A stretch of DNA of 59,251 bases from Bryobacterales bacterium (GTDB taxonomy: Bacteria > Acidobacteriota > Terriglobia > Bryobacterales > Bryobacteraceae), in the NCBI GenBank assembly GCA_003170295.1, contig PNAJ01000045.1, forward strand, positions 26,740 to 85,990, read 5' to 3'. Both the position numbers and the translations under genes were made by a program. Within the stretch, counting starts at the first letter, position 1; every line of letters starts with the position of its first letter. The notes below the pieces were generated by a model, which was not told the DNA's origin, did no database searches, and worked only from the letters and a program-made list of their open reading frames with translations. Of the stretch, positions 1 to 7,892 are shown in pieces.

Positions 1-526
1 ACCAGGGGGTCCGCCCCACTTGTCGGAAAAACGAGTTCTTCGGCAATCTCTGCCAGCCTGCACCACATTGCTATTGAAATGACCGGGACAGCTTACTGGT
101 TCTTCGACTGCGAGATTAGTTCTATTGCCGCTTTTGCCCCTTTGGTCACAATGCGTAACTCGCTCGCGCGCAACTCTATCTCCTTTCCTTTGGGAGGTTT
201 GCGACTTTGCGTGAAATGCGTTTTGCGTTTCCCCGAGTACTCTTGAATCAGAAGGAGCCTCCACCGGGGCTCTTTCGACAGCTTTTTCCTGCGCAGGAAA
301 TGTCGTATTACGGTGGTCCTGAGCCTCTGGAAATGGAGGTATCTTGGGATCGATCTCATAAAATCACGGGTAAAACCGAGGATTCAGAGGGTTGTAACCG
401 GAAGGTTGGACTTGTTCCAATCCTAGCGGGTAACTCGATCCATTGGCGGCCGGTCGATCGAAGGGTCAGCCGGTCGCGCACGATTTTTCGTACAGCCGTA
501 GTGTCTTTAATGCCTGCTTTGTTGAG
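1..526. other. Left-edge stretch without a supportable gene
   Basis: Two short opposing reading frames (93-359 minus, 207-551 plus) overlap each other here. Neither has a recognisable domain, a convincing ribosome binding site or a partner gene, and their composition is rich in Arg/Lys/Pro/Ser as expected of shadow frames. No tRNA-like fold or repeat shared with the rest of the window was seen. The stretch could be the regulatory region or decayed end of a gene lying left of the window. Confidence 0.5.
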
Positions 527-1042
527 TTACTCCGGCAGCAGCTCGAAATGATGGAACGATCGGACGGCGCCGGTCTCGGTGCTGAGCAGCACGAATCCTA
601 ATTTCCGCAGCACGCGAACGGAAGCGTTGTTGCCGACCTCGACTGTGGTGACAATACGAGAGAGGTGCAGTTCGTTAAACCCGAAGTCGACTAAGGCATG
701 GCCGGCTTCGGTGGCCAGACCCATCCCCCAGTACGCCCTCGCAAGATAAAACCCCAATGCTCCTTCACGCGCGATCGGACCCGAGGGTCCGAAATGTGGA
801 AACACGCCACAACGGCCGATGTAGCGTCCATCCGGTTTATAGATCGTCGCCCACATCCACAGACGATTCTCGGCCGGGCGCTCGAGACCCTTTCGGAACC
901 CGGTCTCCGCTGCCTCGCGCGACCGGGGAGCACCGCCCACGTAGCGGCGCACTTCGGGATCCGCCTCCATCTCGCAATAAGCCTCTAAATCCGCTGCCTC
1001 GTGGTCGCGAAATAACAGCCTCTCCGACTCGAGAACGATCAC
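527..1042 (-). CDS. GNAT-family N-acetyltransferase (RimJ/RimL-like)
   Basis: 171 aa, the usual length for a single-domain GNAT enzyme. The N-terminus (LESERLLFRDHEAADLEAY) is the typical RimJ/RimL opening. The acetyl-CoA binding core follows around residues 95-150: a beta strand with ALGFYLARAYWGMGLATEA, then NNASVRVLRKLGF, the classic end of motif A/B. It probably acetylates an amino group of a small molecule or a protein N-terminus; the substrate cannot be told from sequence. It starts 4 bp after the stop of the small membrane protein upstream, so it is the likely last gene of the operon that begins with the TPR gene. The family call is firm, the substrate unknown. Confidence 0.88.
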   Translation of the reverse strand: MIVLESERLLFRDHEAADLEAYCEMEADPEVRRYVGGAPRSREAAETGFRKGLERPAENRLWMWATIYKPDGRYIGRCGVFPHFGPSGPIAREGALGFYLARAYWGMGLATEAGHALVDFGFNELHLSRIVTTVEVGNNASVRVLRKLGFVLLSTETGAVRSFHHFELLPE

Positions 1043-1046
1043 GGCT

Positions 1047-1535
1047 TTAGGAGAACCGGGATTTCAGAAACTCCCAGATCTGCAGATGCCGGCCCGGGCA
1101 GCGCACCCATCCGTTGGGTGCGAAGCCGAGGATATTGGTGCTGCTTTCAACCCACAATCCGAACGGCTCGGTTTTGGGAATCGCTATCGTGAAAATAACG
1201 CCGCTGCCGCAAACATCCTCGTTTTGGATCTTCGCGTCTCCAGCGGCCTGATATTGACCCGAAGGACCCCAATCCTCGTTGAATTTTTCCGGCGGATAGT
1301 ACTTACACGGAGTCTCCTGGGTGCAACCCCAAAGTTTGTAGGCGTCCTGGTATTTCTTTTCTTTGAGCAAGGAGAGAAACTGTTTTACGACCTGCTGCTG
1401 CCGCCAACTGCGGAAAGTAAAAAACAGGAGGCTTGCAACCGCTACGATTGCGAGACTCCACAGTACGACGCGTTTGATGCGCCGCTCACGCCGCGCGTCG
1501 GAAACACCGTACGTGGAATCCAGAAATCCCGACAT
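1047..1535 (-). CDS. Small membrane-anchored protein of unknown function
   Basis: 162 aa. A basic N-terminus (DARRERRIKR) precedes one membrane segment at about residues 25-43 (VVLWSLAIVAVASLLFFTF). The rest is a predicted extracytoplasmic domain that starts with a helix (VVKQFLSLLKEKKYQDAYKLW) and carries cysteines at GCTQETPC, VCGSG and RCPG that could form disulphides. The helix followed by beta-rich sequence resembles small DUF4864/NTF2-like accessory proteins, but I cannot assign a family. It lies 29 bp after the OmpH-like gene and 4 bp before the acetyltransferase, suggesting cotranscription. Confidence 0.75.
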   Translation of the reverse strand: MSGFLDSTYGVSDARRERRIKRVVLWSLAIVAVASLLFFTFRSWRQQQVVKQFLSLLKEKKYQDAYKLWGCTQETPCKYYPPEKFNEDWGPSGQYQAAGDAKIQNEDVCGSGVIFTIAIPKTEPFGLWVESSTNILGFAPNGWVRCPGRHLQIWEFLKSRFS

Positions 1536-1564
1536 TTTTATTTGTCTGCGCTATTTCATCTGCG

Positions 1565-2083
1565 CTATTTCACTGGAAAGGCTTTATCGTAGGCGGTGAC
1601 CACGTCGGTTGTGATGTCGAGAGCCGGCTTGAAGGTGATCACCGCACTCGCCTCGACGACCATATCGAGGGCTTTTTCATCGGAAACCTTCTTTACGATT
1701 TCCAACATCCGCGTTTGCGCACGAGTCAGAATTTCATTGCGATCGCGTTCTACGTCCGCGCGCAAATCCTCGTCCAGGCGCTTCACTTCGCGCTCCTTGC
1801 GCGCTCCGCGGGCCGTCAGGTCGGCCTCGCCTGCCGCGCTCAGCTTACCTTGCGCGCTTTGAAGCTGCGTCTGGATGTCGTTCAGCTCGCGCTGCGCTTT
1901 ATCGAAATCATCCTGGCGTTTCTTATACCGGGCCGCCATCTCATTCGAGGCTTTCTTGATTTCGGCAGTCTCGAGGATCGCCTTCTGCAGGCTGACGACG
2001 CCCACCTTCGCCTGCGCCATGGCAGACGGAACGGAAAAGAGGCCGGCGGCACACACCGCGAGCGCGAGGGACGTACGGAACAT
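1565..2083 (-). CDS. OmpH/Skp-family periplasmic chaperone
   Basis: 172 aa from the ATG at 2083. A longer frame reaches 2125, but only the 2083 start puts the signal peptide first (MFRTSLALAVCAAGLFSVPS, cleavage near AMAQA). The mature part opens with KVGVVSLQKAILETAE, the usual Skp start, and continues as a long charged coiled coil (residues ~45-130, many Lys/Glu/Arg/Asp), then a short beta region ending VVTAYDKAFPVK. Skp-like proteins hold unfolded outer-membrane proteins in the periplasm. It follows the TPR gene by 63 bp and precedes a membrane protein, so it may belong to an envelope-biogenesis operon. Confidence 0.88.
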   Translation of the reverse strand: MFRTSLALAVCAAGLFSVPSAMAQAKVGVVSLQKAILETAEIKKASNEMAARYKKRQDDFDKAQRELNDIQTQLQSAQGKLSAAGEADLTARGARKEREVKRLDEDLRADVERDRNEILTRAQTRMLEIVKKVSDEKALDMVVEASAVITFKPALDITTDVVTAYDKAFPVK

Positions 2084-2146
2084 GGTTAGAATCAAACTCC
2101 TTTGGTCCAACCATTTTAGCAGCATCTGGCGGCGCGCACGAGAGGA

Positions 2147-4204
2147 CTAATTGTTGGGCTTGCTTTCTTTCGCAAGACGAACCTTGGCCCCTTCGAGCTT
2201 GCTCTTTACTTTCGCGATATCCGCGGGATCGACGTCGGCAGCCGAGCCGGCCTCAAACTCCTGGAGCGAGAACTGCCATTGCGCGATCGCCTCCTTCACC
2301 TTGGATTCGCGCAGCAGCACGTCTCCCATGTGATCGTGGACCGTGGCGTCGCGCGGCGTGCGGAGCAGCGCCTGGCGCAGATTCTCCTCCGCCTCCGGCA
2401 GCCGGTTCAGTTTGAAATAGACCCAGCCGAGGCTATCGAGATAGGCTCCATTATTCGGTTCCTTATCGAGCGCCTTCGTGATCAACGTAAGCGCTTCGGC
2501 AAGCTTTACGTTGCGGTCCGCCAGCATATAGCCGAGATAGTTCAACGTCGCCGCGTGATCGGGATCGAGCTCGAGGATTCTCCGGAATTCAGCCTCGGCC
2601 AGATCGATCTTTTTCATCTTTTCGTACATCGCCCCACGCTGGAACCAGACGTTTATTTTTTCTTCCTTGCTGACCGACAGCTTGTCGGCTCCATCGAGCG
2701 CCTTGGCTTCCTCGTCAAACCTGCGGGCTTTGTCGTAAACTTGTCCGGCGAGTTCAAGATAAATCTCGCGATCGCCCTTCCCATCGAGCAACTTCTTCAT
2801 CTCGGCGGCAGCGGCATCGGTCTTACCCAAGTCCGCCAGCACTTCCGCATGCACCACGCGCAACGCGCGATCTTCCGGCCATTTCTTGAGTGCCGCATCG
2901 GATTCCCTCTGCGCCTTGGGCAAATCCTTACCCAGCCTGTACGTGCCGATAATCTCCGCAGCGACCGCCGCATCCCGGTCATGATCGAGTTCCCCGACCT
3001 GGCGCAGCGCCTCTACAGCGGGTTCGGTCTGGTCGCTCATGCGATACAGACCCGAGAGTCTGTCCAGCAGCAGAATACGATTCTCCCGTTCCTCTTTGCT
3101 GTAGTTTTTCTTCGCAGTCGTGTCCAGAATCTCTTTCAGCCGCGCAATCGCTTCCGGCGTCTTGCCTTCCTGTTCCAGAATGGCTACTTCGTTGTAGCGG
3201 ACTTCGAGATTGTTGGGCTCGATCGCGCGCGCCTTATCGCCGGCCTCACGAGCTTTTGCAAAATCGCGAAGCTGGGTGTAGATGTTCGACATGTGCAGGT
3301 AGGATTCCGCGTCGCCGGGCTCCTCCGCCACCAACTCCTGATACACCTTCAAGGCTGCTTGGAGCTGCTGGGCCTTACGGAGATCCACCGCCATCAATTT
3401 CTTCAATTCGGCCGCATTCGGAGGATTCAGATCCAGCGTGCGCTTCAGGGTTTCCGCCGCCAAGGCGAACTCGCGCATCTGCTCATAGGCGACAGCGAGC
3501 GCCTGAAGGCTGCGTGGCGACGGGTTCTTGGCAGACAGTTTTTTCAGCAGATCCGCCGCCGCGGTGCTGTCGCCCAGATCGGCGTAGACCATCGCCAAAC
3601 CGGTTAGCGCGTCTTCATTGTCAGGATCGATGGCGAGAGCCTTCTTATACGCGTTCTGCGCCTCCACGGAATTTTGCGCAACCTTATGCAAACGGCCCAG
3701 CATCAGCCAGGAATCGATGTCCTTCGGGTCGAGCTCGGTGATTTTCTTGTACTCTTCGATCGACTTCTTGAGCATCGATTCGTCGATCCGGTGCTCCTGA
3801 GAGTCGCCAATCTGCCGCGTGAAAATGCGCCCCAGCATGCGGTGCGCGTTCACGTCGTTCGGATTTGCTTTCAGCGCTTCCTCGGCGTCGCTCTGCGCCT
3901 CCCGCAGCCGTCCCGTTTGGATATAAAGCTCGGAGAGCTCTTCACCGAGCATCGGCGTCTGCGGATCCTCTTTGATCGCCAGTTTGTAGTTTTCGATGGC
4001 CTTCCTGATGTACTCCGGGCTGTTGTTGATGCTCGCCAGATCCGCATACATGTGCCCGAGCGAGTAATGGTAATAAGACGCCGCGCGATCCACGACTTGC
4101 GCCTGGGCTACGGCCGTTGAAAATGACGATGCGCCCCCGATTGCCACCACGGTCCATGCGGTTCTACGAATGGCTGCTTTAAAAATGAAGGATGCCTGAA
4201 GCAT
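2147..4204 (-). CDS. Large secreted TPR-repeat protein
   Basis: 685 aa. The N-terminus has a signal-like hydrophobic stretch ending AVAQA around residue 35, then starts at once with TPR units (DRAASYYHYSLGHMYADLA). Repeats with the A-x3-L/Y and P at the end of helix B continue through most of the chain (for example EPQNP-type turns: DPQTPMLGEEL, NPNDVNAHRML, DPKDIDSWLML, DPDNEDALTGL, EPGDAESYLHM, DPDHAATLNYLGYML, TPRDATVHDHMGDVL). I count roughly twelve to fifteen. Such proteins are protein-interaction scaffolds, often periplasmic or outer-membrane associated. It heads the minus-strand operon containing the OmpH-like chaperone and is divergent from miaA with about 120 bp between them. Confidence 0.9.
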   Translation of the reverse strand: MLQASFIFKAAIRRTAWTVVAIGGASSFSTAVAQAQVVDRAASYYHYSLGHMYADLASINNSPEYIRKAIENYKLAIKEDPQTPMLGEELSELYIQTGRLREAQSDAEEALKANPNDVNAHRMLGRIFTRQIGDSQEHRIDESMLKKSIEEYKKITELDPKDIDSWLMLGRLHKVAQNSVEAQNAYKKALAIDPDNEDALTGLAMVYADLGDSTAAADLLKKLSAKNPSPRSLQALAVAYEQMREFALAAETLKRTLDLNPPNAAELKKLMAVDLRKAQQLQAALKVYQELVAEEPGDAESYLHMSNIYTQLRDFAKAREAGDKARAIEPNNLEVRYNEVAILEQEGKTPEAIARLKEILDTTAKKNYSKEERENRILLLDRLSGLYRMSDQTEPAVEALRQVGELDHDRDAAVAAEIIGTYRLGKDLPKAQRESDAALKKWPEDRALRVVHAEVLADLGKTDAAAAEMKKLLDGKGDREIYLELAGQVYDKARRFDEEAKALDGADKLSVSKEEKINVWFQRGAMYEKMKKIDLAEAEFRRILELDPDHAATLNYLGYMLADRNVKLAEALTLITKALDKEPNNGAYLDSLGWVYFKLNRLPEAEENLRQALLRTPRDATVHDHMGDVLLRESKVKEAIAQWQFSLQEFEAGSAADVDPADIAKVKSKLEGAKVRLAKESKPNN

Positions 4205-4325
4205 TCAATCTCTCTCTTCCATGGTTTATTTCAAGCTGGTTCATGCCCGAACATTCGCCGGCAGAACATATTCCCACCATTAAGTATATCGGCTCGGGCC
4301 GCCCGGCGGGGTACGATGGCAGCAA

Positions 4326-5255
4326 GTGGGTCTGAACACCGAACCTCCCCTCATCGTCATCGCCGGCCCCACGGGCGCGGGCAAAAGCACGCTTGCGTTG
4401 AGGGTGTGCGAAGAGTTTTCGGGCGAGATCGTCAATTGCGATTCCCTGCAACTTTACCGCGGGTTTCACGTTGGCACCGCCAAAACTCCCGCATCCGAGC
4501 GTCGCGCCGTACCTCACCATCTATTGGACGTCCTCGAACCCTCAGACGGTTACTCCGCAGGTGAGTATGCGCGTGTCGCCAGGGAGACGATCCGGGATAT
4601 ATCCCGTCGCGGCCGTCTGCCCGTGGTCGTGGGTGGAACGGGCTTTTATCTGCGAGCTCTGCTGAACGGCTTACCCCGATTACCCGAAAGCGACGAAGCG
4701 ACGCGCGCGCGGTTGATGGATCGCGAACGCAGGAGATCCGGCAGCATGCGCCGGCTTCTCACGCGGCTCGATCCCTCCGCTGCCCAACGGATTCACCCGA
4801 GCGATTCTCAGCGACTGATGCGCGCGGTCGAGATACGTCTTCTCAGCGGGAAAATGTCGCCGGCAGCGGTTGAAACCGAGCCGTTCACGGGTTATCGCGT
4901 GTTAAAAATCGGTCTCGATCCCGATCGTGCCTCGCTCTATTCACGATTAGACGGGCGCACACGTGAAATGTTTGAGTCCGGTCTTCTTCAAGAAGTCGAC
5001 TCGTTGTTAAAAAATGGTTGCACCGGGTCCGAAAAACCATTTAAATCCCTGGGTTACCGGCAGGCGCTGGAATTGTTTCGCGGCGAAATCACATTGGAAC
5101 GGGCAATCTACTTAACACAACTTGAAACAAGGCATTACGCAAAACGGCAATGGACGTGGTTTCGCCGGGACCCCGAAATTCAATGGTTGCCAGGATTTGG
5201 AGATTCTCTTCCCGTTATAGAACAATGTCTTGAAATGGTGAGACGTCTTTTATAA
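4326..5255 (+). CDS. miaA: tRNA dimethylallyltransferase
   Basis: 309 aa, normal length. MiaA transfers a dimethylallyl group to N6 of A37 in tRNAs reading codons that start with U. The P-loop GPTGAGKS is at residues 14-21, followed by the family signature NCDSLQLYRGFHVGTAKT (catalytic Asp in DSLQ), then VVGGTGFYLRALLNGL, the tRNA-binding insert, and KSLGYRQALE with YAKRQWTWFRRD near the C-terminus. The start is GTG at 4326. In many bacteria hfq follows miaA; here the next gene is an unrelated secreted protein, while an Hfq-like gene sits at 51692-51925. Confidence 0.97.
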   Translation: MGLNTEPPLIVIAGPTGAGKSTLALRVCEEFSGEIVNCDSLQLYRGFHVGTAKTPASERRAVPHHLLDVLEPSDGYSAGEYARVARETIRDISRRGRLPVVVGGTGFYLRALLNGLPRLPESDEATRARLMDRERRRSGSMRRLLTRLDPSAAQRIHPSDSQRLMRAVEIRLLSGKMSPAAVETEPFTGYRVLKIGLDPDRASLYSRLDGRTREMFESGLLQEVDSLLKNGCTGSEKPFKSLGYRQALELFRGEITLERAIYLTQLETRHYAKRQWTWFRRDPEIQWLPGFGDSLPVIEQCLEMVRRLL

Positions 5256-5387
5256 ATCTTATTTGGATCGGGTAACGGAACAAAGCGATTGGACGCCCGT
5301 ATATATGTATAGAGGGGCTCACGCTTACTCCACGTAAATTTGATTCGTTGCGAAAACGTGACGTTTCAACCATGAGGAAAATACTTA

Positions 5388-5711
5388 ATGAAACTATCTA
5401 GATTGATGTTGTCCTTCGGCACGCTCGCTCTGGCAATTGCGAGTGCTGCTTCCAGCTATAGCTTCTCCGTCTTCGAACGCTCGTTCGTCGCGGGTAAGGA
5501 ATTGAAGCCAGGCGACTACAAGATCCAGTTGAATGGCGATAAAGCCACCATCAAAGCCGGCAAGCAGATCGTCGAAGCCGCGGTGAAAGTGGAGAACGGC
5601 ACTGAGAAGTTCGCTGATACATCGGTCCGTTACACCAACGCGGATGGCAAGATGACGGTGCAGGAGATTCGCCTCGGCGGTACCACCACCAAGCTGGTTT
5701 TCAGCAACTAA
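5388..5711 (+). CDS. Small secreted beta-rich protein
   Basis: 107 aa with a clear signal peptide (MKLSRLMLSFGTLALAIASA, cleavage near residue 21). The mature part (~86 aa) is made of short alternating strands (GDYKIQLNGDKATIKAGKQ, MTVQEIRLGGTTTKLVF) and has no cysteine. No catalytic motif is visible; the family resembles the many short secreted proteins of acidobacteria of unknown role. A GAGGA ribosome binding site lies about 10 nt before the ATG. The gene stands alone between a 132-bp upstream gap and a strong terminator at 5740-5767, so it is probably a monocistronic, well-expressed unit. Confidence 0.85.
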   Translation: MKLSRLMLSFGTLALAIASAASSYSFSVFERSFVAGKELKPGDYKIQLNGDKATIKAGKQIVEAAVKVENGTEKFADTSVRYTNADGKMTVQEIRLGGTTTKLVFSN

Positions 5712-5739
5712 CTTAATTCCATTACCGCTGTCCCCGATA

Positions 5740-5767
5740 GGCCGTGGAGAAATCTCCCGGCCTTTTT
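5740..5767 (+). terminator. Rho-independent terminator of the small secreted protein gene
   Basis: GGCCG (5740-5744) pairs with CGGCC (5758-5762) and GGAG (5746-5749) with CTCC (5754-5757), with one bulged T and a four-base loop; the stem runs straight into TTTTTC. It lies 28 bp after the stop at 5711. The GTG at 5744 that would extend the next gene upstream sits inside this stem, which argues for the ATG at 5786 as the true start of that gene. Confidence 0.85.
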
Positions 5768-5785
5768 CATTTACAATTGATAGAA

Positions 5786-7024
5786 ATGAAGCGTTGGCTC
5801 GCCGTAGGCTTGTTCGGATTGGGTGCGCTTCGTCCTCTCGCTGCCGATACCGCCGCAGTGCTACCGTTCCTCAATAAAACCGCCAAGGCGCCGAATCTCG
5901 ACTGGATTGGAGAGAGCGTCGCCGAAACAATTCGCGAAGCGCTCGGCACCACCGGGGTCATGACACTAGACCGCAATGAGGTTCAAGAGGCGTACCGGCG
6001 TCTGGCCCTGCGTGAGGGAATCGCACTGACCGAAGCGTCCGTGATGAAAATCGGCGAGACGCTCGACGCCGAGCAGATCGTCTACGGATCGTTCGAATTT
6101 ACTCCCGCCGCCACTGGAGCGATCACCAGCGGCTCCCTTCATGTGACCGCGCGCGTTCTCGACCGCCACCATATGCGCGCCAGCCCCGAATTCACCGAGA
6201 CCGGCGCGCTCCAGGACTTGGCCACCATCGAAGCGCATCTCGCCTGGCGCGCTCTCAATCTGATCGCCCCCACCATGGCTCCGCCTGAATCCGAGTTCCG
6301 CTCGCTGCGCACGCCTATTCGTCTCGAAGCGGAAGAGAGTTACGTGCGTGGACTACTCGCCCACACGACCGAACAAAAAGAAAAGTATTTCTCGCAAGCG
6401 GCGCGCGTCGACCCAAAGTTCGCGCATGCGTGTTATCAACTCGGCCAGATTCACTACCAGCGGAAGGAGTACCGGCAAGCAGTGGCGTGGCTCGAGAAAG
6501 TCGGCTTGGGCGATATTCATTCTCATGAAGCAAGCTTCTTGCTTGGCCTGGCCCGCTTTCAGACTGGCGACTATAAAGGGGCCCAGCAGACCTTTCAAAT
6601 GATCGCCGCGGCCGTTCCGCTGAGCGAGGTGTTCAACAATCTTGGCGCCGCCGAAAGCCGGGCGGGGATGCAACAAATAGCGATCGACGATTTTCATAAG
6701 GCCCTCGCGGGCGACGCGAACGATCCTGTATACCGCTTCAATCTCGGCTACGCACTCTGGAGAAAAGGCGACTTCGCCGCCGCCGCGGAGGCCTTTCGCG
6801 CGTCCCTCGATCTGGATCCGAACGATCTTGCGGCACCCCTGCTTCTCGCGCGCTGTCTCAAGAAACAAGGGCCGCACAGTAGCCCAGATTCCCGTCTGGA
6901 TAACCTGGAACGCTTGAAGACTAATTTTGAAGAGCGCGCATTCATGCAACTAAAATTGCTGCTCGCCCCGGGAACTGCGCCCGCAATACCGCGACTAGAA
7001 GATTTTAAAATGGACCGCCGATGA
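5786..7024 (+). CDS. FlgO/CsgG-like N-terminal domain with TPR repeats
   Basis: 412 aa from the ATG at 5786 (a GTG at 5744 lies within the preceding terminator hairpin). A signal peptide (MKRWLAVGLFGLGALRPLAA) leads into AVLPFLNKTAKAPNLDWIGESVAETIREAL, the pattern of FlgO/TolB-N-like periplasmic domains, up to EQIVYGSFEF and a following beta region (to ~residue 140). TPR units follow from about residue 195 (KYFSQAARVDPKFAHACYQLGQIHYQRKEY, NDPVYRFNLGYALWRKGDFAAAAEAF). The probable role is an envelope scaffold. Its TGA overlaps the ATG of the PP2C phosphatase gene, so the two are translationally coupled. Confidence 0.85.
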   Translation: MKRWLAVGLFGLGALRPLAADTAAVLPFLNKTAKAPNLDWIGESVAETIREALGTTGVMTLDRNEVQEAYRRLALREGIALTEASVMKIGETLDAEQIVYGSFEFTPAATGAITSGSLHVTARVLDRHHMRASPEFTETGALQDLATIEAHLAWRALNLIAPTMAPPESEFRSLRTPIRLEAEESYVRGLLAHTTEQKEKYFSQAARVDPKFAHACYQLGQIHYQRKEYRQAVAWLEKVGLGDIHSHEASFLLGLARFQTGDYKGAQQTFQMIAAAVPLSEVFNNLGAAESRAGMQQIAIDDFHKALAGDANDPVYRFNLGYALWRKGDFAAAAEAFRASLDLDPNDLAAPLLLARCLKKQGPHSSPDSRLDNLERLKTNFEERAFMQLKLLLAPGTAPAIPRLEDFKMDRR

Positions 7025-7890
7025 AGGTACGGATTCGCTGGGGATCGCGCGCGCCGGAAATGCCGGCGCAAGCTCCCGCCCCACCCAGCGAGCCTCCCGC
7101 GAACACGACGCCCGAATTTGCAGCTTTGCCGCCTCGCGAACCGGGTATAATCGGAAAGCTCATGATCGAAGCCTACGGAGCGTCCAACGTGGGGTGCGTC
7201 CGCACAAATAATGAAGATTATTTCCTGGTCGCGCCCACGATCGGCCAGTATGTTGTTGCGGACGGCATGGGCGGCGCACAGGCGGGCGAGCACGCCTCTA
7301 AGCTCGCTGTCGAAACGGTCTACGACCTGCTCCAGGACCTCGACCGTTCCCGTCGCGATAGCGAGACCGTTTCCGATGCGCTGGTCAGCGCTTTTGAAGA
7401 AGCCAACCGCCGCGTGATGGACGCCGCGGCCGCCGATCCCAGCCTTGAAGGCATGGGCACCACTCTGATCGCTGCGATGGAGACCAACGACGGACTGATC
7501 GTCGCGAGCGTCGGCGACAGCCGGGTCTATGTATTTGAGAACGACACGTTAAAGCTCATCACAGAGGACCAGACCTGGGTCAATGAAGTCGGCCGCCGCT
7601 TGGGGATCGAAGAGGAAAGTCTCAAGACCCATCCCATGCGCCACGTGCTCACGATGGCCATCGGTGTTTCCGATCAGTTGCGGGTCCACACTTACGAACT
7701 GCACCCATCGCCCGGCACGCAAATCCTTCTGTGCAGCGACGGCTTGCACGGCGTCGCTCCTGAAGACGAAGTGGCGAATATTCTTCACTCCAAAGATTCG
7801 CTCGAAGCCAAGTGCGACCAACTCATCGCCGCCGCTCGCGCGCATGGCGGACCCGATAACGTCACTGCGGTGCTGCTGCGAGCTTTGTAA
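7021..7890 (+). CDS. PP2C-family serine/threonine protein phosphatase
   Basis: 289 aa. A Pro-rich N-terminal tail (~45 aa) precedes the catalytic domain, which has all metal-binding motifs: RTNNEDYF, VADGMGGAQAGEHAS, GTTLIAA, ASVGDSRVYVF, LLCSDGLHGV and GGPDNVTAVLL. It removes phosphate from Ser/Thr of proteins using two divalent metals and normally opposes Hanks-type kinases. No such kinase is in the window. The ATG overlaps the stop of the TPR gene (ATGA). A second in-frame ATG (MIEAYGASNVGCV, 7162) begins just at the domain and is an alternative start. The stop is 2 bp from the convergent AMP-binding gene. Confidence 0.95.
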   Translation: MKVRIRWGSRAPEMPAQAPAPPSEPPANTTPEFAALPPREPGIIGKLMIEAYGASNVGCVRTNNEDYFLVAPTIGQYVVADGMGGAQAGEHASKLAVETVYDLLQDLDRSRRDSETVSDALVSAFEEANRRVMDAAAADPSLEGMGTTLIAAMETNDGLIVASVGDSRVYVFENDTLKLITEDQTWVNEVGRRLGIEEESLKTHPMRHVLTMAIGVSDQLRVHTYELHPSPGTQILLCSDGLHGVAPEDEVANILHSKDSLEAKCDQLIAAARAHGGPDNVTAVLLRAL

Positions 7891-7892
7891 TT

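Noticed and set aside
93..551. Two overlapping short reading frames at the left edge (88 aa minus, 114 aa plus)
   Set aside because: No domain, no ribosome binding site, shadow-like composition; they exclude each other.
2279..3607. 442-aa reading frame opposite the TPR gene
   Set aside because: Antisense shadow of a GC-rich repeat gene; no recognisable motif.
5289..5313. Possible promoter TTGGAC with TATAGA before the small secreted protein gene
   Set aside because: Spacing is about 13 bp, too short for a sigma70 promoter; no better pair was seen.
5744..5785. GTG start 42 bp upstream for the FlgO-like TPR gene
   Set aside because: The codon lies in a terminator stem, and the signal peptide begins only at 5786.
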